From: Blepharisma japonicum
Lineage: Eukaryota > Ciliophora > Heterotrichea > Heterotrichida > Blepharismidae
DNA length: 64,000 nt
Assembly: GCA_949751835.1 (NCBI GenBank)
Contig: CATKHK010000053.1
Coordinates: 186,001-250,000 of the forward strand
Direction: 5' to 3'
Shown here piece after piece: positions 45,759 through 55,264 of this stretch; the first letter of the stretch is position 1, and each line of letters opens with the position of its first letter. The notes beneath the pieces are model-generated. The model saw nothing but the letters and a program-made list of their open reading frames with translations. It did no database searches and was not told where the DNA came from. The position numbers and the translations under genes are program-made.

Positions 45759-46214
45759 TTAACGATAACTCTTTTGTCTTCTTGCTCTTGCACCAGGGCC
45801 ACCATACTTCTTAGGCTCCTTCCTTCTAGGATCAGCAACCAGCAAGGATCTGTCATAAGCCAAAATCATTTCCTTTATTTGCCTTTTTGAAGCTTCATCC
45901 ACATATTTTTGATAAAAAGCAATAATTCCTTTTGCAATGGCTTGTCTTACAGCGTAAATTTGGCTAACATAGCCACCTCCATGGACTCTAATTTTGAAGT
46001 CGACCTTGCTGAAACGAGATTCACCAAGCAAGAGAATTGGTTCTAATACTTTTACTCTTAATGTCTGTGGTTCTACGAGATGAAGAGGAACACCATTAAC
46101 TCTGATCATTCCTTTTCCTTTAGTGATAAGAGCAACTGCTTGTGCGTGTTTCTTTTTGCCGTAGGTCTGGACACTTTCCACTCTAGGTAGATGAGTATGG
46201 ACTGGCTGAGCCAT
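45759..46214 (-). CDS. RPS16: 40S ribosomal protein S16 (uS9)
   Basis: 151 residues, no intron. Motifs: [60 protein letters not shown] (with KIRVHGGG), and the universal C-terminus [22 protein letters not shown]. It is a small-subunit protein whose C-terminal tail reaches the P-site tRNA. Confidence 0.97.
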   Translation of the reverse strand: MAQPVHTHLPRVESVQTYGKKKHAQAVALITKGKGMIRVNGVPLHLVEPQTLRVKVLEPILLLGESRFSKVDFKIRVHGGGYVSQIYAVRQAIAKGIIAFYQKYVDEASKRQIKEMILAYDRSLLVADPRRKEPKKYGGPGARARRQKSYR

Positions 46215-47121
46215 ATTAATTTATGGTCTCATAATTTCAATAGTGAAAGTTGAAGGAATTTCCTTAGGGTTTTTTAGTATTAGAAAAGCATTTAAGAATT
46301 TTGGGTTATTTTGTGATCTAGCGAATGATATATGGAAGTTTAGCGTATTATTTTGAGGCTCTTTTGAGAAGAACTAACAGTGAATATTTGAATTATCAAA
46401 ATTGTCATAATCTTATCACAGTTAAGTACATAATAAATGATAAATAAATGCATATGCAATAAAATTTTAGAGATGTTAAGTATTATTAGATATAAATGCT
46501 GCTAGATGCAGCTTATAAAATCTATAAATTGCATAAGGGTAAGTAAATTTTGCAAATTTTAATAATAAAGCTTAATGAATTCTGATATATTTAAATATAA
46601 AAGTTATAAACCTATTATTTATAATTTATAGCAAAATAATATCTTTAAAGGTTAGATATTTGAAAGCAAATTGCACATGAATAATTAAACACATAATTTA
46701 TTACACTCAACAGATATTATAGAATTTTATCAGAGGCATATTTAAAGCATTAAAATTTTTAAGTTATCGGAATAAATATTGTTATCTTTAATTGTCCAAC
46801 ATATTACGAGTGAGTTATATTGATATTAAATGCTATTAAGGGAATTCTAACCTTCAATACAACAACTCTCAAGTTAGGAAGTTAATGCCAGTATTATTTA
46901 TTAGATAGCTTTATAATGTTTTTTTTATTAAATATCACTCAATAAATGTAATAATTTACTGATCAACATAAGTAAGTATCTTAAAAAATCATATTGACAG
47001 AAATTTTGACTTCATTTTTTGAATTAGCTCCGTTTTTGTTCCGTTTATTCTGATAAATTCAATCTCATTGCGTTCTTATCAGTTGCGCTTTTTTATTGAA
47101 TAAAAAACATTAAATTTATAA
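46215..47121. other. 0.9-kb AT-rich intergenic stretch, nothing recognised
   Basis: Lies between two divergent starts. No reading frame or structured RNA is evident. Confidence 0.5.
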
Positions 47122-47805
47122 ATGCAAATGGAAGCTTTGATTAAAATTCAAACACAAGGGATTCAAAACCATGAAGTTTATGAGCTAGTATTAGACAAAT
47201 GAAGAGGAAATTCAATTTCACTCTCAGAGAAAGCTCTTCTTGAATCTTTTGAAAATTTAGAATTTCTTTCTATGACAGGTTGCGGCTTAAAAGATATTAT
47301 AAATTTCCCCAATTTGAGGAATTTGACCACTTTAGATATATGCGACAACCGACTAAAAAGTGGGTTTGAACCGCTTTCAAAATTAGCTAATTTAAGTTCG
47401 CTGTCCTTAGCTGGGAATCCAATATCTGACTTCACAGCTCTTCTTCCACTGATCTCACTTACATGTCTAATAGAACTCGATTTTTATGGCTGCCCTATAG
47501 CTGAGTTCCCTGATTTTAGCAAAAAAATCTTTGAAATATTTGCAACTTTAGAAGCTGTAAATAACCTTGATAAGTCTGGAAAAGAAATCGGACTTTCATC
47601 TGAGGATGATGATTGTGATGAAGATGAAAGCGATTTGGAAGGATTTATAGTAAAAGATGAGGACTCTGATGAAAATACTTCAGAAACTGATGAGGATAGA
47701 CAAGAGTCTGAAGATACTAGCCAATCTCTAAAAAGACACTTTCAGGAAGCACTTGATGAGAATAAAAAGTTGAAGACTGAAGAACCATTTTTATTTGATA
47801 AATAG
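47122..47805 (+). CDS. ANP32-like acidic leucine-rich nuclear protein
   Basis: 227 residues from ATG 47122 to TAG, one TGA-Trp in the first repeat (VLDKWRGNSISL). The LRR region (about residues 18-155) matches ANP32: ELVLDKWRGNSISLSEKALL, FENLEFLSMTGCGLKDI, LTTLDICDNRLKSGFEPLSK, LSSLSLAGNPISDFTALLPL and CLIELDFYGCPIAEFPDFSK. It is followed by a long acidic tail (SSEDDDCDEDESDLEGFIVK and more) and a basic C-terminal patch (LKRHFQEALDENKKLK). ANP32 proteins are histone chaperones and phosphatase/deacetylase regulators, consistent with the H2A gene about 350 nt away, though this proximity is probably chance. Confidence 0.9.
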
Positions 47806-48151
47806 GATCTGATAAAATATGCTAGCGTTTTTAAGATATAAAATTGGTAAAGTTATCATATAACACAATAAAACGATATTATGATCAAATTCATTTTTTT
47901 TTAATTTTTTTTAAGTCATTTTTCAATTTTACGTAATTTTATTAGAAGAAATTAATTTCTGATTCAATTTTCCTGGTTTGATATTTTATTTAGCTTTTAT
48001 CCTTTTACTTTTAAGCAGCTTGATTAAAACAAAAAAACTTTTGGTTAAATTTTCGAGCTTTTTGCTTTTTGAGAAAATTCAATCGGTTTTATCTTTTTAG
48101 ATTTTTATTATTTGTTAAATTTATAAGCTCAATAATTCCAATATTAAATAA
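47806..48151. other. AT-rich intergenic stretch, nothing recognised
   Basis: Lies between convergent 3' ends. No histone-type 3' stem-loop could be identified by eye. Confidence 0.5.
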
Positions 48152-48553
48152 TTAAAGTTCTTGATCAACCTCTTCTTTTGGACCAGTTGGAAGAAGTGCT
48201 TGATGTATAAATGGAACTGCTCCTCCATTAGATATAATAGCATCAGCCATCAGCCTGTTTAATTCTTCGTCATTTCTTACAGCCAGCTGTATATGGCGTG
48301 GTAGAATTCTGCTCTTTTTAAAGTCTTTTGCTGCATTTCCAGCAAGCTCAAGCAGCTCTGCAGCTAAATATTCAAGGACTGATGACAGATAAACTGGAGC
48401 CCCTGCGCCTACTCTTTCTGCGTATTTTCCATGCCGCATAAATCTCGAAATACGCCCAACTGGGAACTGTAAGCCTGCTTTTTGAGATCTTGACATCTTG
48501 CCTGGAGTTGCAATCTTTCCTCTGCTTCCTTTTGCTTTTGCGAACGTTGACAT
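48152..48553 (-). CDS. Histone H2A, divergent, tail ending DQEL
   Basis: 133 residues, no intron. Core features: [80 protein letters not shown]. Acidic-patch residues (EYLAAE, NDEE) are conserved. The docking region is unusual: [16 protein letters not shown] instead of a canonical NGGVxPNIHxxLLP. The C-terminus EEVDQEL has the shape of the H2A.X motif SQ(E/D)-hydrophobic but with Asp in place of the phosphorylated Ser. The N-terminal tail lacks the canonical SGRGK start. It is H2A rather than H2A.Z by the NGG segment, but I cannot say whether it is the major H2A. Confidence 0.95.
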   Translation of the reverse strand: MSTFAKAKGSRGKIATPGKMSRSQKAGLQFPVGRISRFMRHGKYAERVGAGAPVYLSSVLEYLAAELLELAGNAAKDFKKSRILPRHIQLAVRNDEELNRLMADAIISNGGAVPFIHQALLPTGPKEEVDQEL

Positions 48554-48966
48554 TTTAAATTTATATTAGGAGGGGCTTTTTGATTTATTTTTACTTTTAT
48601 TTTCTATATAAGGGATAGTGAAATTTGCAAATTTAGAGGGTTTAGAAAACTCAAGAGATTAGAAAATATTATTTAAAAAAAGCATAAAGAAGATATTAAA
48701 AATTAAGTAAATACCTTGAAATTAATAAATTTTTTAATTCAAAATTGACTTTAAATTTTGCTTATAATCATATTTTTAATCATAAATTATCTGGAGCAAA
48801 GATGAAGATTGAATAGTTGAATAACTTAAATTTATTTGACTTTTCGATATATAAAAATTAGATCATTAATTAAAAACCCAAAGATCTGCTTTCTAAGCAG
48901 CCTTAGCTTTTTAATCCAGATATTATATATACTTTAGGATTTTCTTTTTTACGTAAGCTTATTAGA
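48554..48966. other. AT-rich intergenic stretch, nothing recognised
   Basis: Upstream of the H2A gene. It should hold its promoter; no other feature is seen. Confidence 0.5.
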
Positions 48967-49182
48967 TTACTTTTTTTGTTCTTCATTCTTTCCCACAATA
49001 GGTTCAGGGTTTTGACCAGGATTTGGAAGCTTTGTGGCTTCGATTATAGCTTCTTGATTTTTTCTAAATACCGCAATTGCATGCTTTATTCTTTCAGACG
49101 TAGGAAAATAATACTCTTCTCTGAATATTGCACCAGTATATGCTCCAAGTAGCAATCCAATAAAGAAAGGAGCCTTTCTCAT
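48967..49182 (-). CDS. Small single-pass membrane protein, DUF4535-like
   Basis: 71 residues from ATG 49182 to TAA. The N-terminus MRKAPFFIGLLLGAYTGAIF is a single hydrophobic segment with small-residue spacing, then a charged helix (SERIKHAIAVFRKNQEAIIE) and a Pro/Glu/Lys tail. The pattern K-x-PFF-x-G-x2-LGAY-G resembles the DUF4535 family of tiny organelle membrane proteins, an association made from memory and uncertain. Possibly mitochondrial. Confidence 0.6.
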   Translation of the reverse strand: MRKAPFFIGLLLGAYTGAIFREEYYFPTSERIKHAIAVFRKNQEAIIEATKLPNPGQNPEPIVGKNEEQKK

Positions 49183-49245
49183 TATTATAATCAAATTATT
49201 ATTTCTAATTATTATCTAATTTTCAGTATTGTAAATCACTGTGTT

Positions 49246-49620
49246 TTACATTTCTGGAATTTCTCTCAGAATTCTCATTCTTTCTGACTGTGTTTTAGCT
49301 CGGTATAGCTTATAAAACATATAAGAGTAATACATCCCAGGAATAAATGCAATTGCACCTATAATTAATAACGCCAAACCATTCGTTTTGTCATCAACTA
49401 CTAATAGCTCAACACAGCCAACTATTACTAAAACACTACCAACTATAAACAAAGCCATAGAACAATAAAGAGTTTTCTTAGGAAATGGAGCAATATATTC
49501 ATCATTTCCCATAATTCCAAAATGAATATCATCTACTTTCAGTCCAGGGATCTCTTCTGGGCTAGATTTATCTTTATGTTCTTCAGCCATGATATCAAAC
49601 GAATCATTCTGAGGGTTCAT
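49246..49620 (-). CDS. TMEM230/TMEM134-like (DUF872) membrane protein
   Basis: 124 residues from ATG 49620 (the frame extends upstream but this ATG gives the usual length). Motifs: PFPKKTLYCSMALFIVGSVL for the first helix, then LALLIIGAIAFIPGMYYSYM for the second, with the F-x-PG-x-Y signature at its end, and a cytosolic IPEM end. This pattern is typical of the DUF872/TMEM230 family of two-helix vesicle membrane proteins. It shares a 37-nt intergenic start region with NudC. Confidence 0.85.
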   Translation of the reverse strand: MNPQNDSFDIMAEEHKDKSSPEEIPGLKVDDIHFGIMGNDEYIAPFPKKTLYCSMALFIVGSVLVIVGCVELLVVDDKTNGLALLIIGAIAFIPGMYYSYMFYKLYRAKTQSERMRILREIPEM

Positions 49621-49657
49621 TTTATAACTAAAATATATAGAATTATAATAAAAATTA
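49621..49657. promoter_or_regulatory. 37-nt shared start region of two divergent genes
   Basis: Only 37 nt, all very AT-rich, separate the ATG of the TMEM230-like gene (minus) from the ATG of NudC (plus). Any 5' leaders must be extremely short or overlap, and the promoter elements must lie within this gap or within the genes. Confidence 0.6.
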
Positions 49658-50731
49658 ATGGACGACGAGTCATTTGATGGTCTCTTCATGCAGTGTGTGC
49701 AAACCAAGCGTGGCATCGATGGCTTTCTCAACTGTTTCTACGGGTTTTTAAGGCGCCGAACTGATTTCTTCACCACCCCAACAGAAGCCAAGCAAGAGCT
49801 TCTGGATCACTTCGAAGCCAATCTTCTTTATTTCAATAAAGCGAAAGAATACATCCAAAAGAAACAAGAAGAAAAGAAAAAGAGAGATGAAGAACTCCGC
49901 ATCAAGGAAGAGAAAAGACAAGAAGAACTAAGAAAAGCCGAAGAGGAACGAAAAGCGGAAGAATTAAGGCAAGCAGAAGAAGCAAGAATAATTGAAGAAA
50001 GTAAATCAGAAGAACAGAAAAGCCTTGAGACTCAACTAAGCCAGAATAAGATTGTTGAAGTTACTGATGAACAAGCTGCTATGCTAACTGAGCCTAAACA
50101 AGAAGAAGTTAAGTCTCCTCCAAAGAAAAAGCTGGTGCCTAAGCTTACACAAAACCAACTCCCAGCAGGATCTACGCCGCCAGTTGAAGAGAAAAAAGGA
50201 GAGTCTAAAGGCTTGATGCCAATAAACAATGGTGGTAAAACAGATCGCTACTTTTGGACGCAGCAGTTGAACGACATAACTATCAATTTCTATATCCCAG
50301 AGAATTTCCAAGCAAAACATATTAAAGTAAATCTTCGCCCAGATCACATAACAATTATTCACAAAGGCCAAGTATTTTTAGATGGAGACTTCTTTGATGG
50401 TATTAAGCCTGATGACCCTCTCTGGATGGTTGATACTGTTGAAGGGAGAAAATGTATTGTTCTGACCTTAGATAAGGTAGCTGTAAGGACTTGGTGGAAA
50501 TGCGCACTAAAAGGTGAGCCTGAAATTGATACAACCAAAGTAGACCCTGGAAACACCAATTTGTCAATATTTGATGAAGAGACTAGACCAGTGATTGAGA
50601 AAGGACTGCTTGATGCACAAAGAAAAGAAATGGGACTTCCTACATTTGATGAAGAGAAAAATCAACAGATTCTGAGAGAAGCTCTGGCTAAGAATCCTGA
50701 ATTGGCGAAGAAATTTGCAGCAGGGCCTTAA
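49658..50731 (+). CDS. NudC nuclear distribution protein
   Basis: 357 residues, no intron. Order: N-terminal NudC helical region (DESFDGLFMQCVQTKRGIDG, FLNCFYGFLRRRTDFF), a long charged Glu/Lys/Arg coiled coil (about 70-120), a disordered linker, and a CS (p23-like) domain starting YFWTQQLNDITINFYIPENF, with DHITIIHKGQVFLDGDFFDG, DDPLWMVDTVEGRKCIVLTL and TWWKCALKGEPEIDTTKVDP. The C-terminus (FDEETRPVIEKGLLDAQRKE, MGLPTFDEEK) is the conserved NudC tail. NudC is an HSP90 co-chaperone and dynein/LIS1 pathway stabiliser. Confidence 0.96.
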   Translation: MDDESFDGLFMQCVQTKRGIDGFLNCFYGFLRRRTDFFTTPTEAKQELLDHFEANLLYFNKAKEYIQKKQEEKKKRDEELRIKEEKRQEELRKAEEERKAEELRQAEEARIIEESKSEEQKSLETQLSQNKIVEVTDEQAAMLTEPKQEEVKSPPKKKLVPKLTQNQLPAGSTPPVEEKKGESKGLMPINNGGKTDRYFWTQQLNDITINFYIPENFQAKHIKVNLRPDHITIIHKGQVFLDGDFFDGIKPDDPLWMVDTVEGRKCIVLTLDKVAVRTWWKCALKGEPEIDTTKVDPGNTNLSIFDEETRPVIEKGLLDAQRKEMGLPTFDEEKNQQILREALAKNPELAKKFAAGP

Positions 50732-50773
50732 GATTTAAATTAAATAGGGATTTTTAGTAATAAAATTAAAATA

Positions 50774-52786
50774 TTAGTTAAAATTTGGCTCTTGTCCAGG
50801 CTTACAAAGTACAATGCATTTCACCCCATGCACTTTTTTTGCATTAATCACCAGGGCAGGATTTTTTGGCTGCAAAGTTCGAGCCCTGCTAAAATCTTCA
50901 GCAGCTTCTTGGTAGAATTTCAAAGCTTTTTGGCTAAAAGCTCTTCTAAAAAAGGCATGAGCGTTATTAGGCTGCAGCTTAATGACATTTCCGAAATCCT
51001 CAAGAGCTTCTGCATTTTTGTCGACCATTTGATAAGCTTTTGCTCTTTCGTGATAATATATAGCTTCATTTGGACATAAATCAATGCATTTTGTGAAGGG
51101 CTTTATAGCTTTTTCAAACATTTCTAAGCATGCATAAGCAAGACCTAAATGATAATGAATGTCTGGCTTATAGGTGGGAAATGGGTGGAAGGACAAGCTT
51201 TGCTTGAAGTCTTTGATAGCTTCTTCGTAATTTTCATTTTTATAATACGCTAACCCACGCTTATAAAACAGCTGAGGATCTTCTGGGTGGAGCTCTAAAG
51301 CTTTGGTAAGGTCTTCAACAGCACTTGGATAATGACGCATATCACAATGTAAACTTGCTCGGTCCATCAAAAAATCAACTGAAGAAGGCTCTTTATCAAT
51401 TGCTGTTGACATATGAATTAAGGCATCTTCAAAGTTTCCCAAAGCTTTGTGGGCACAGCCTAACCCATTATCTATTAAAGGGCTTTCAGAGTTTAATTCA
51501 ATAGCTTTATCAAAATCTGTTATAGAGTTTTCTGGCTTGCCTAATTTCAGTAGAGAAATTCCTCTAAATATATATGCATCAGGACTATAAGGGTCAATTG
51601 ATATTGCTTTATTGAAATCTCTTATAGCTATTTCATGATTTCTCATATCTTGATAAAGTCTTCCACGACTTTCATAAACAAGCCTATCTTCCCCTACAAG
51701 ATCTAAAACTTTTGTAAAGGCTTGCAAAGCCTGTGGAAAATGCCCTGACTTATGAAGCATTAATCCTAAATGATATCTAGAAGCCACATGATCTGGAGCT
51801 ATATCTAAAGCTTTAGAAAACATTTCTATAGCTTCATTATATTTTTCCTCTTTTTGGAAAGCAAGGCCTTTTGAATGATAAAATTTAGGATTTTGAGGGG
51901 CAAGGCCTATTGCTCTATCAAAATCACTATAGGCTTTGCTATAATTTTCCATAGCCAAATATGTGTTTCCTCTATTAAAATAATAATTTGGATCTTGATA
52001 GTCGAGCTCTATCGCTTTGTTGAAATCTTTTAAAGCAGCTTCATTCTCCTCCATATGGTAAAAAACGATGCCTCTATTATAGTACAAGGTTGGGTTTTCT
52101 TTATCCATTTCTATAGCTTTGTTAAACTCCAATAGTGCTTGGTCGAATTCTTTGTTTTCAAAATAGCTCAAACCAAGGTTATTTCTAGCGTTTACGTTAT
52201 CTTGCTGCATTGTGACAGCTTTTTTCAAGTCTGAGATGGATAGGTCCATTTTTTCAAGTCTTCTGTAGCAATTTCCACGGTTACATAAAGCTTGAAATGG
52301 GTCTTGCAAAGCAGTTATGGCTTTTGTATAATCGTCAACTGCTTGGTCATATTTTCCCATTTTACTGTATACGATAGCACGTGAGTAATAGTAATGCCCA
52401 TTTGCTGGCTCTAAATATATAGCTTCGTTAAAGTCTTCAAGTGCTTCTTCAAGCCTCCCCATTTTTTGATAGCAAATTCCACGTTCAGCATAATGCTGAG
52501 GATATCCTGAGTCTAGCTGAATGGCCATAGAAAAATCGCAAGATGCACGGCGAAACCATCCTATATTTCTAAAAGCAATACCTCTATATGCTCAATAAAT
52601 TCCTTTGTCTTCTCTTAAGCTTATTGCGTCAGAAAAACATTGAGCTGCTTCTTCAAACTGTTCAGGAGTTCTAGCATCACGAAGGAGAGTCCTTCCTTCT
52701 TTGAATTTTGCCTCAGCTTCTCTATTATTTTTGTTTTGTTCACGATTTTCTATTTGAAGTTGCTCCTTTTGGCTAACTTTTTGCAT
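50774..52786 (-). CDS. Large TPR-repeat protein
   Basis: 670 residues as a single frame with TGA-Trp (KGIYWAYRGI). After a charged N-terminal helix, about eighteen TPR repeats fill the rest: for example YYYSRAIVYSKMGKYDQAVD, ARNNLGLSYFENKEFDQALL, YYNRGIVFYHMEENEAALKD, YYFNRGNTYLAMENYSKAYS, FFRRAFSQKALKFYQEAAED. Repeat motifs are closely related to each other and carry D-x2-KAIxL-x-P ends, of the type seen in large ciliate TPR proteins. No catalytic domain follows. The role is protein scaffolding; binding partner unknown. It converges with NudC, 42 nt between stops. Confidence 0.92.
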
Positions 52787-52979
52787 ATTTTATTGTTAAA
52801 AGATTAATGAAATTCAAAATTTGCTCCTGATTTTAGCTATTATATATTAATTGATACTAGATTATGCACTAATAAATTTCAAATATATATAAAATATTAT
52901 AATTGTTTCCAAATTATTAAGGAAAATTGTGAAAGAGAGCTGATAATTGTTATAAATTAGTGATTTTATTTATAAAATT

Positions 52980-53201
52980 ATGGATAGCGAGTGCAAAAAT
53001 TGTGAAAAAGACATTAAAGAATCAAAAAAGGCTTGCAAAGACTCTGATTGCGACTCATGCACAGATTCAGAACCTCGAAAATCAAGCTTAATATGGTCAT
53101 CGATGAATGGAGAATTAATAGTTTGTAATTGTGATTTTACGGGTGCAAAAATAAGCCCTCAAAACCAAAGGCTGTTGGAGTACTTACAGAGTCTAAATTA
53201 A
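52980..53201 (+). CDS. Small Cys-rich hypothetical protein
   Basis: 73 residues from ATG 52980 to TAA. Seven Cys: MDSECKNCEKDI, KACKDSDCDSC and ELIVCNCDFTG, grouped as C-x2-C and C-x4-C-x2-C pairs, which could bind zinc. The second half (GAKISPQNQRLLEYLQSLN) looks folded. No family recognised. The base composition is above background and the start follows an AT-rich leader like its neighbours, so I consider it more likely real than not. Confidence 0.55.
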   Translation: MDSECKNCEKDIKESKKACKDSDCDSCTDSEPRKSSLIWSSMNGELIVCNCDFTGAKISPQNQRLLEYLQSLN

Positions 53202-53693
53202 GCTTAATAAAGAATTTTTTTTTATATTATTACTGCAAATCAGATAATAAAAATTTAAAAATAATTTAGCAGGCAACAAATTTAGGCTGAAAATAATTTT
53301 TATTTATTTCTCGGAATATACTATTTCTAAGAAAAATAGATTGAGGGTTTGCGCTATTTCATTTATTCAGTTTTATATATTCCAGATCATAAAATAGACA
53401 AAGAATTTCAATGCTATTTAAGTGAGCTTTTGTCTCATAATGGAAAAAGCAATCTAATCTATTATAATAAAATCGATAAATTAAATCTTGCAAGTATTAG
53501 AATGCTATAGGCATGGCTTCTAAAATTTGAATTTAGTCAATCTAATAAATAAATGAGCTCTAACTATTATCAAAAACATATGAATTTTTATCTCTTAATA
53601 TTTATTCGAGAAAGAAAATTAATACTCATTTAAAAACCTTATAGTTTTAATAATGTTGTTTAATTTATCTTAATATAGCATTATCTTTAGCAA
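53202..53693. other. AT-rich intergenic stretch with a minor open frame
   Basis: A 56-codon open frame without ATG at 53340-53510 may be a remnant of an older gene. Nothing else is seen. Confidence 0.4.
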
Positions 53694-54755
53694 TTAGCTC
53701 AATCGCTGAGTATTCTCATCACTTCCATGATTTCTTTTGTTATCAAAAGCAAAACCTTCAAATAGGTCTTGCAAAGAAGTATTAAATGTTTTGCTATCCA
53801 TGTCATCAAGCCAGTCTTCCTGAGCACTTTTATCAAAATTGTCATCTTTTTTAACTGGCTTATAAGGCGCTTGGAGTTTTTTAGAAAATAGATCTTTTCA
53901 GTTGTAGTCTCGAAGCCATTGATGATTTTTTACTTCTTGTGGACCATTAAAGCCAAGTCTTTCTTCTGGCTTTCTTTTCAAAAGTTTATTTATAAAATCT
54001 GCGGCTTCATAAGATCATCCTTCTGGAATGTCCTTTCTTTTTAGCTGTACTTGCTGAGTCAGCATGATATCTTTTAATTCCCTTCTGTTCCTTCCCCAAT
54101 ATGGTTTATTACCTGTCATAAATTCAAAAGTTACTGCACCTAAGGAGAAAAAATCTGCTGCAAACCCATGCATTTTACCACACATTACTTCTGGAGCCAT
54201 ATACCCAGGCGTTCCAGAACTTTCTTTTTCAAGCCAAGGGCCAATCCTCTTTGCAATACCGAAATCAGCAATTTTAGCATATCCTCTTGAATCAAGCACT
54301 AAATTTTCAGGCTTGATGTCTCTATGGATTATCCCGTTTAAGTGGATATATTCTAATCCTGTAACAATACATGCTACAAAAAATTTTGTTTCCTTTTCTG
54401 TAAATCTTTCATTTTTTATTAAATGATACCTTAAATCACCACCAGGAACATAGTCCATAGCTAAATATAAATTGTTTATATCTTGCCATGCATACTCCAT
54501 GTTGACAATGAAAGGATGCTTTATAATTGAAAGCAGTTTCCTCTCATTCATAACTGAGCCGACGCTTCTTCTGTTGACAATTCGTGATTTTTGCATCTCT
54601 TTTATAGCAAAAACTTGCTTTGTTTTTTTCAGCTCGCCTTTCCACACACGACCAAACCCTCCTTTGCCTATTAGGTAATGGAATTTAAAGTCAGAGGGTT
54701 TCATTAATTGGTGGCACTTGCCTCCTTCTAAGACTGCATCTATATTGTTTCCCAT
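53694..54755 (-). CDS. AGC-type kinase, YANK/STK32-like, with myristoylation-type N-terminus
   Basis: 353 residues from ATG 54755 to TAA with several TGA-Trp codons in the C-lobe (IPEGWSYEAAD, NHQWLRDYNWKDL). N-terminus MGNNIDAV fits N-myristoylation. Kinase motifs: FHYLIGKGGFGRVWKG, lysine in VFAIKEMQK, HPFIVNMEYAWQDINNLYLA, MDYVPGGDLRYHL, IHRDIKPENLVL (catalytic Asp about residue 145), IADFGIAKR, SGTPGYMAPEVM, FSLGAVTFEFMTGNKPYWG. This is the AGC-related YANK layout. A short tail (KLQAPYKPVKKDDNFDKSA) matches the start of an AGC C-terminal extension; no clear hydrophobic motif follows. Confidence 0.93.
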
Positions 54756-55264
54756 TAAATTCTAATTTCTAAATATAAGTCTAATATCGCCAATTTTTCT
54801 AAAAATAATGTCGGAATAATAATTGGTTTAATTTCAATATAACAGAATATAGATTCTGACTACCTGTTAATAGATATTTATTCCAAATCAGCTTTGCAAA
54901 GTTAATAAAATAGCATTAGATTAATTAAATAACCTAACGAATAAAGGAATTTTTGAATTTTGATAAAATTGAAAATTACAATCACAAAAATGACTCCTTT
55001 ATTCAAAATAGTTAAAACTTACATTACAGAGCAATCCTGGTATATCAATTTTAAATGAGCCTATTTAAAGTTAAGAATATAATTTTGAAGAAAAAACTAA
55101 TGAAACGCTTAATTCAAATATTAATTTAGTTATAAATGAAATTTATATAATTATAATTAAATAAAAGTTTAAAATAAAAAATGGTGCTGAGAAAATCTAA
55201 TTTTTTAATTCATAATCGATTTGTTAATAAACAGTTTATGAAATTTATATTAATTATTTGTTAT
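54756..55264. other. AT-rich intergenic stretch, nothing recognised
   Basis: Lies between the kinase start and the HEAT protein 3' end. No feature is seen. Confidence 0.5.

Noticed and set aside
53340-53510. 56-codon open frame without ATG between the Cys-rich gene and the YANK-like kinase
   Set aside because: Short, without a start, no intron joining it to the neighbour; possible relic but not supportable.
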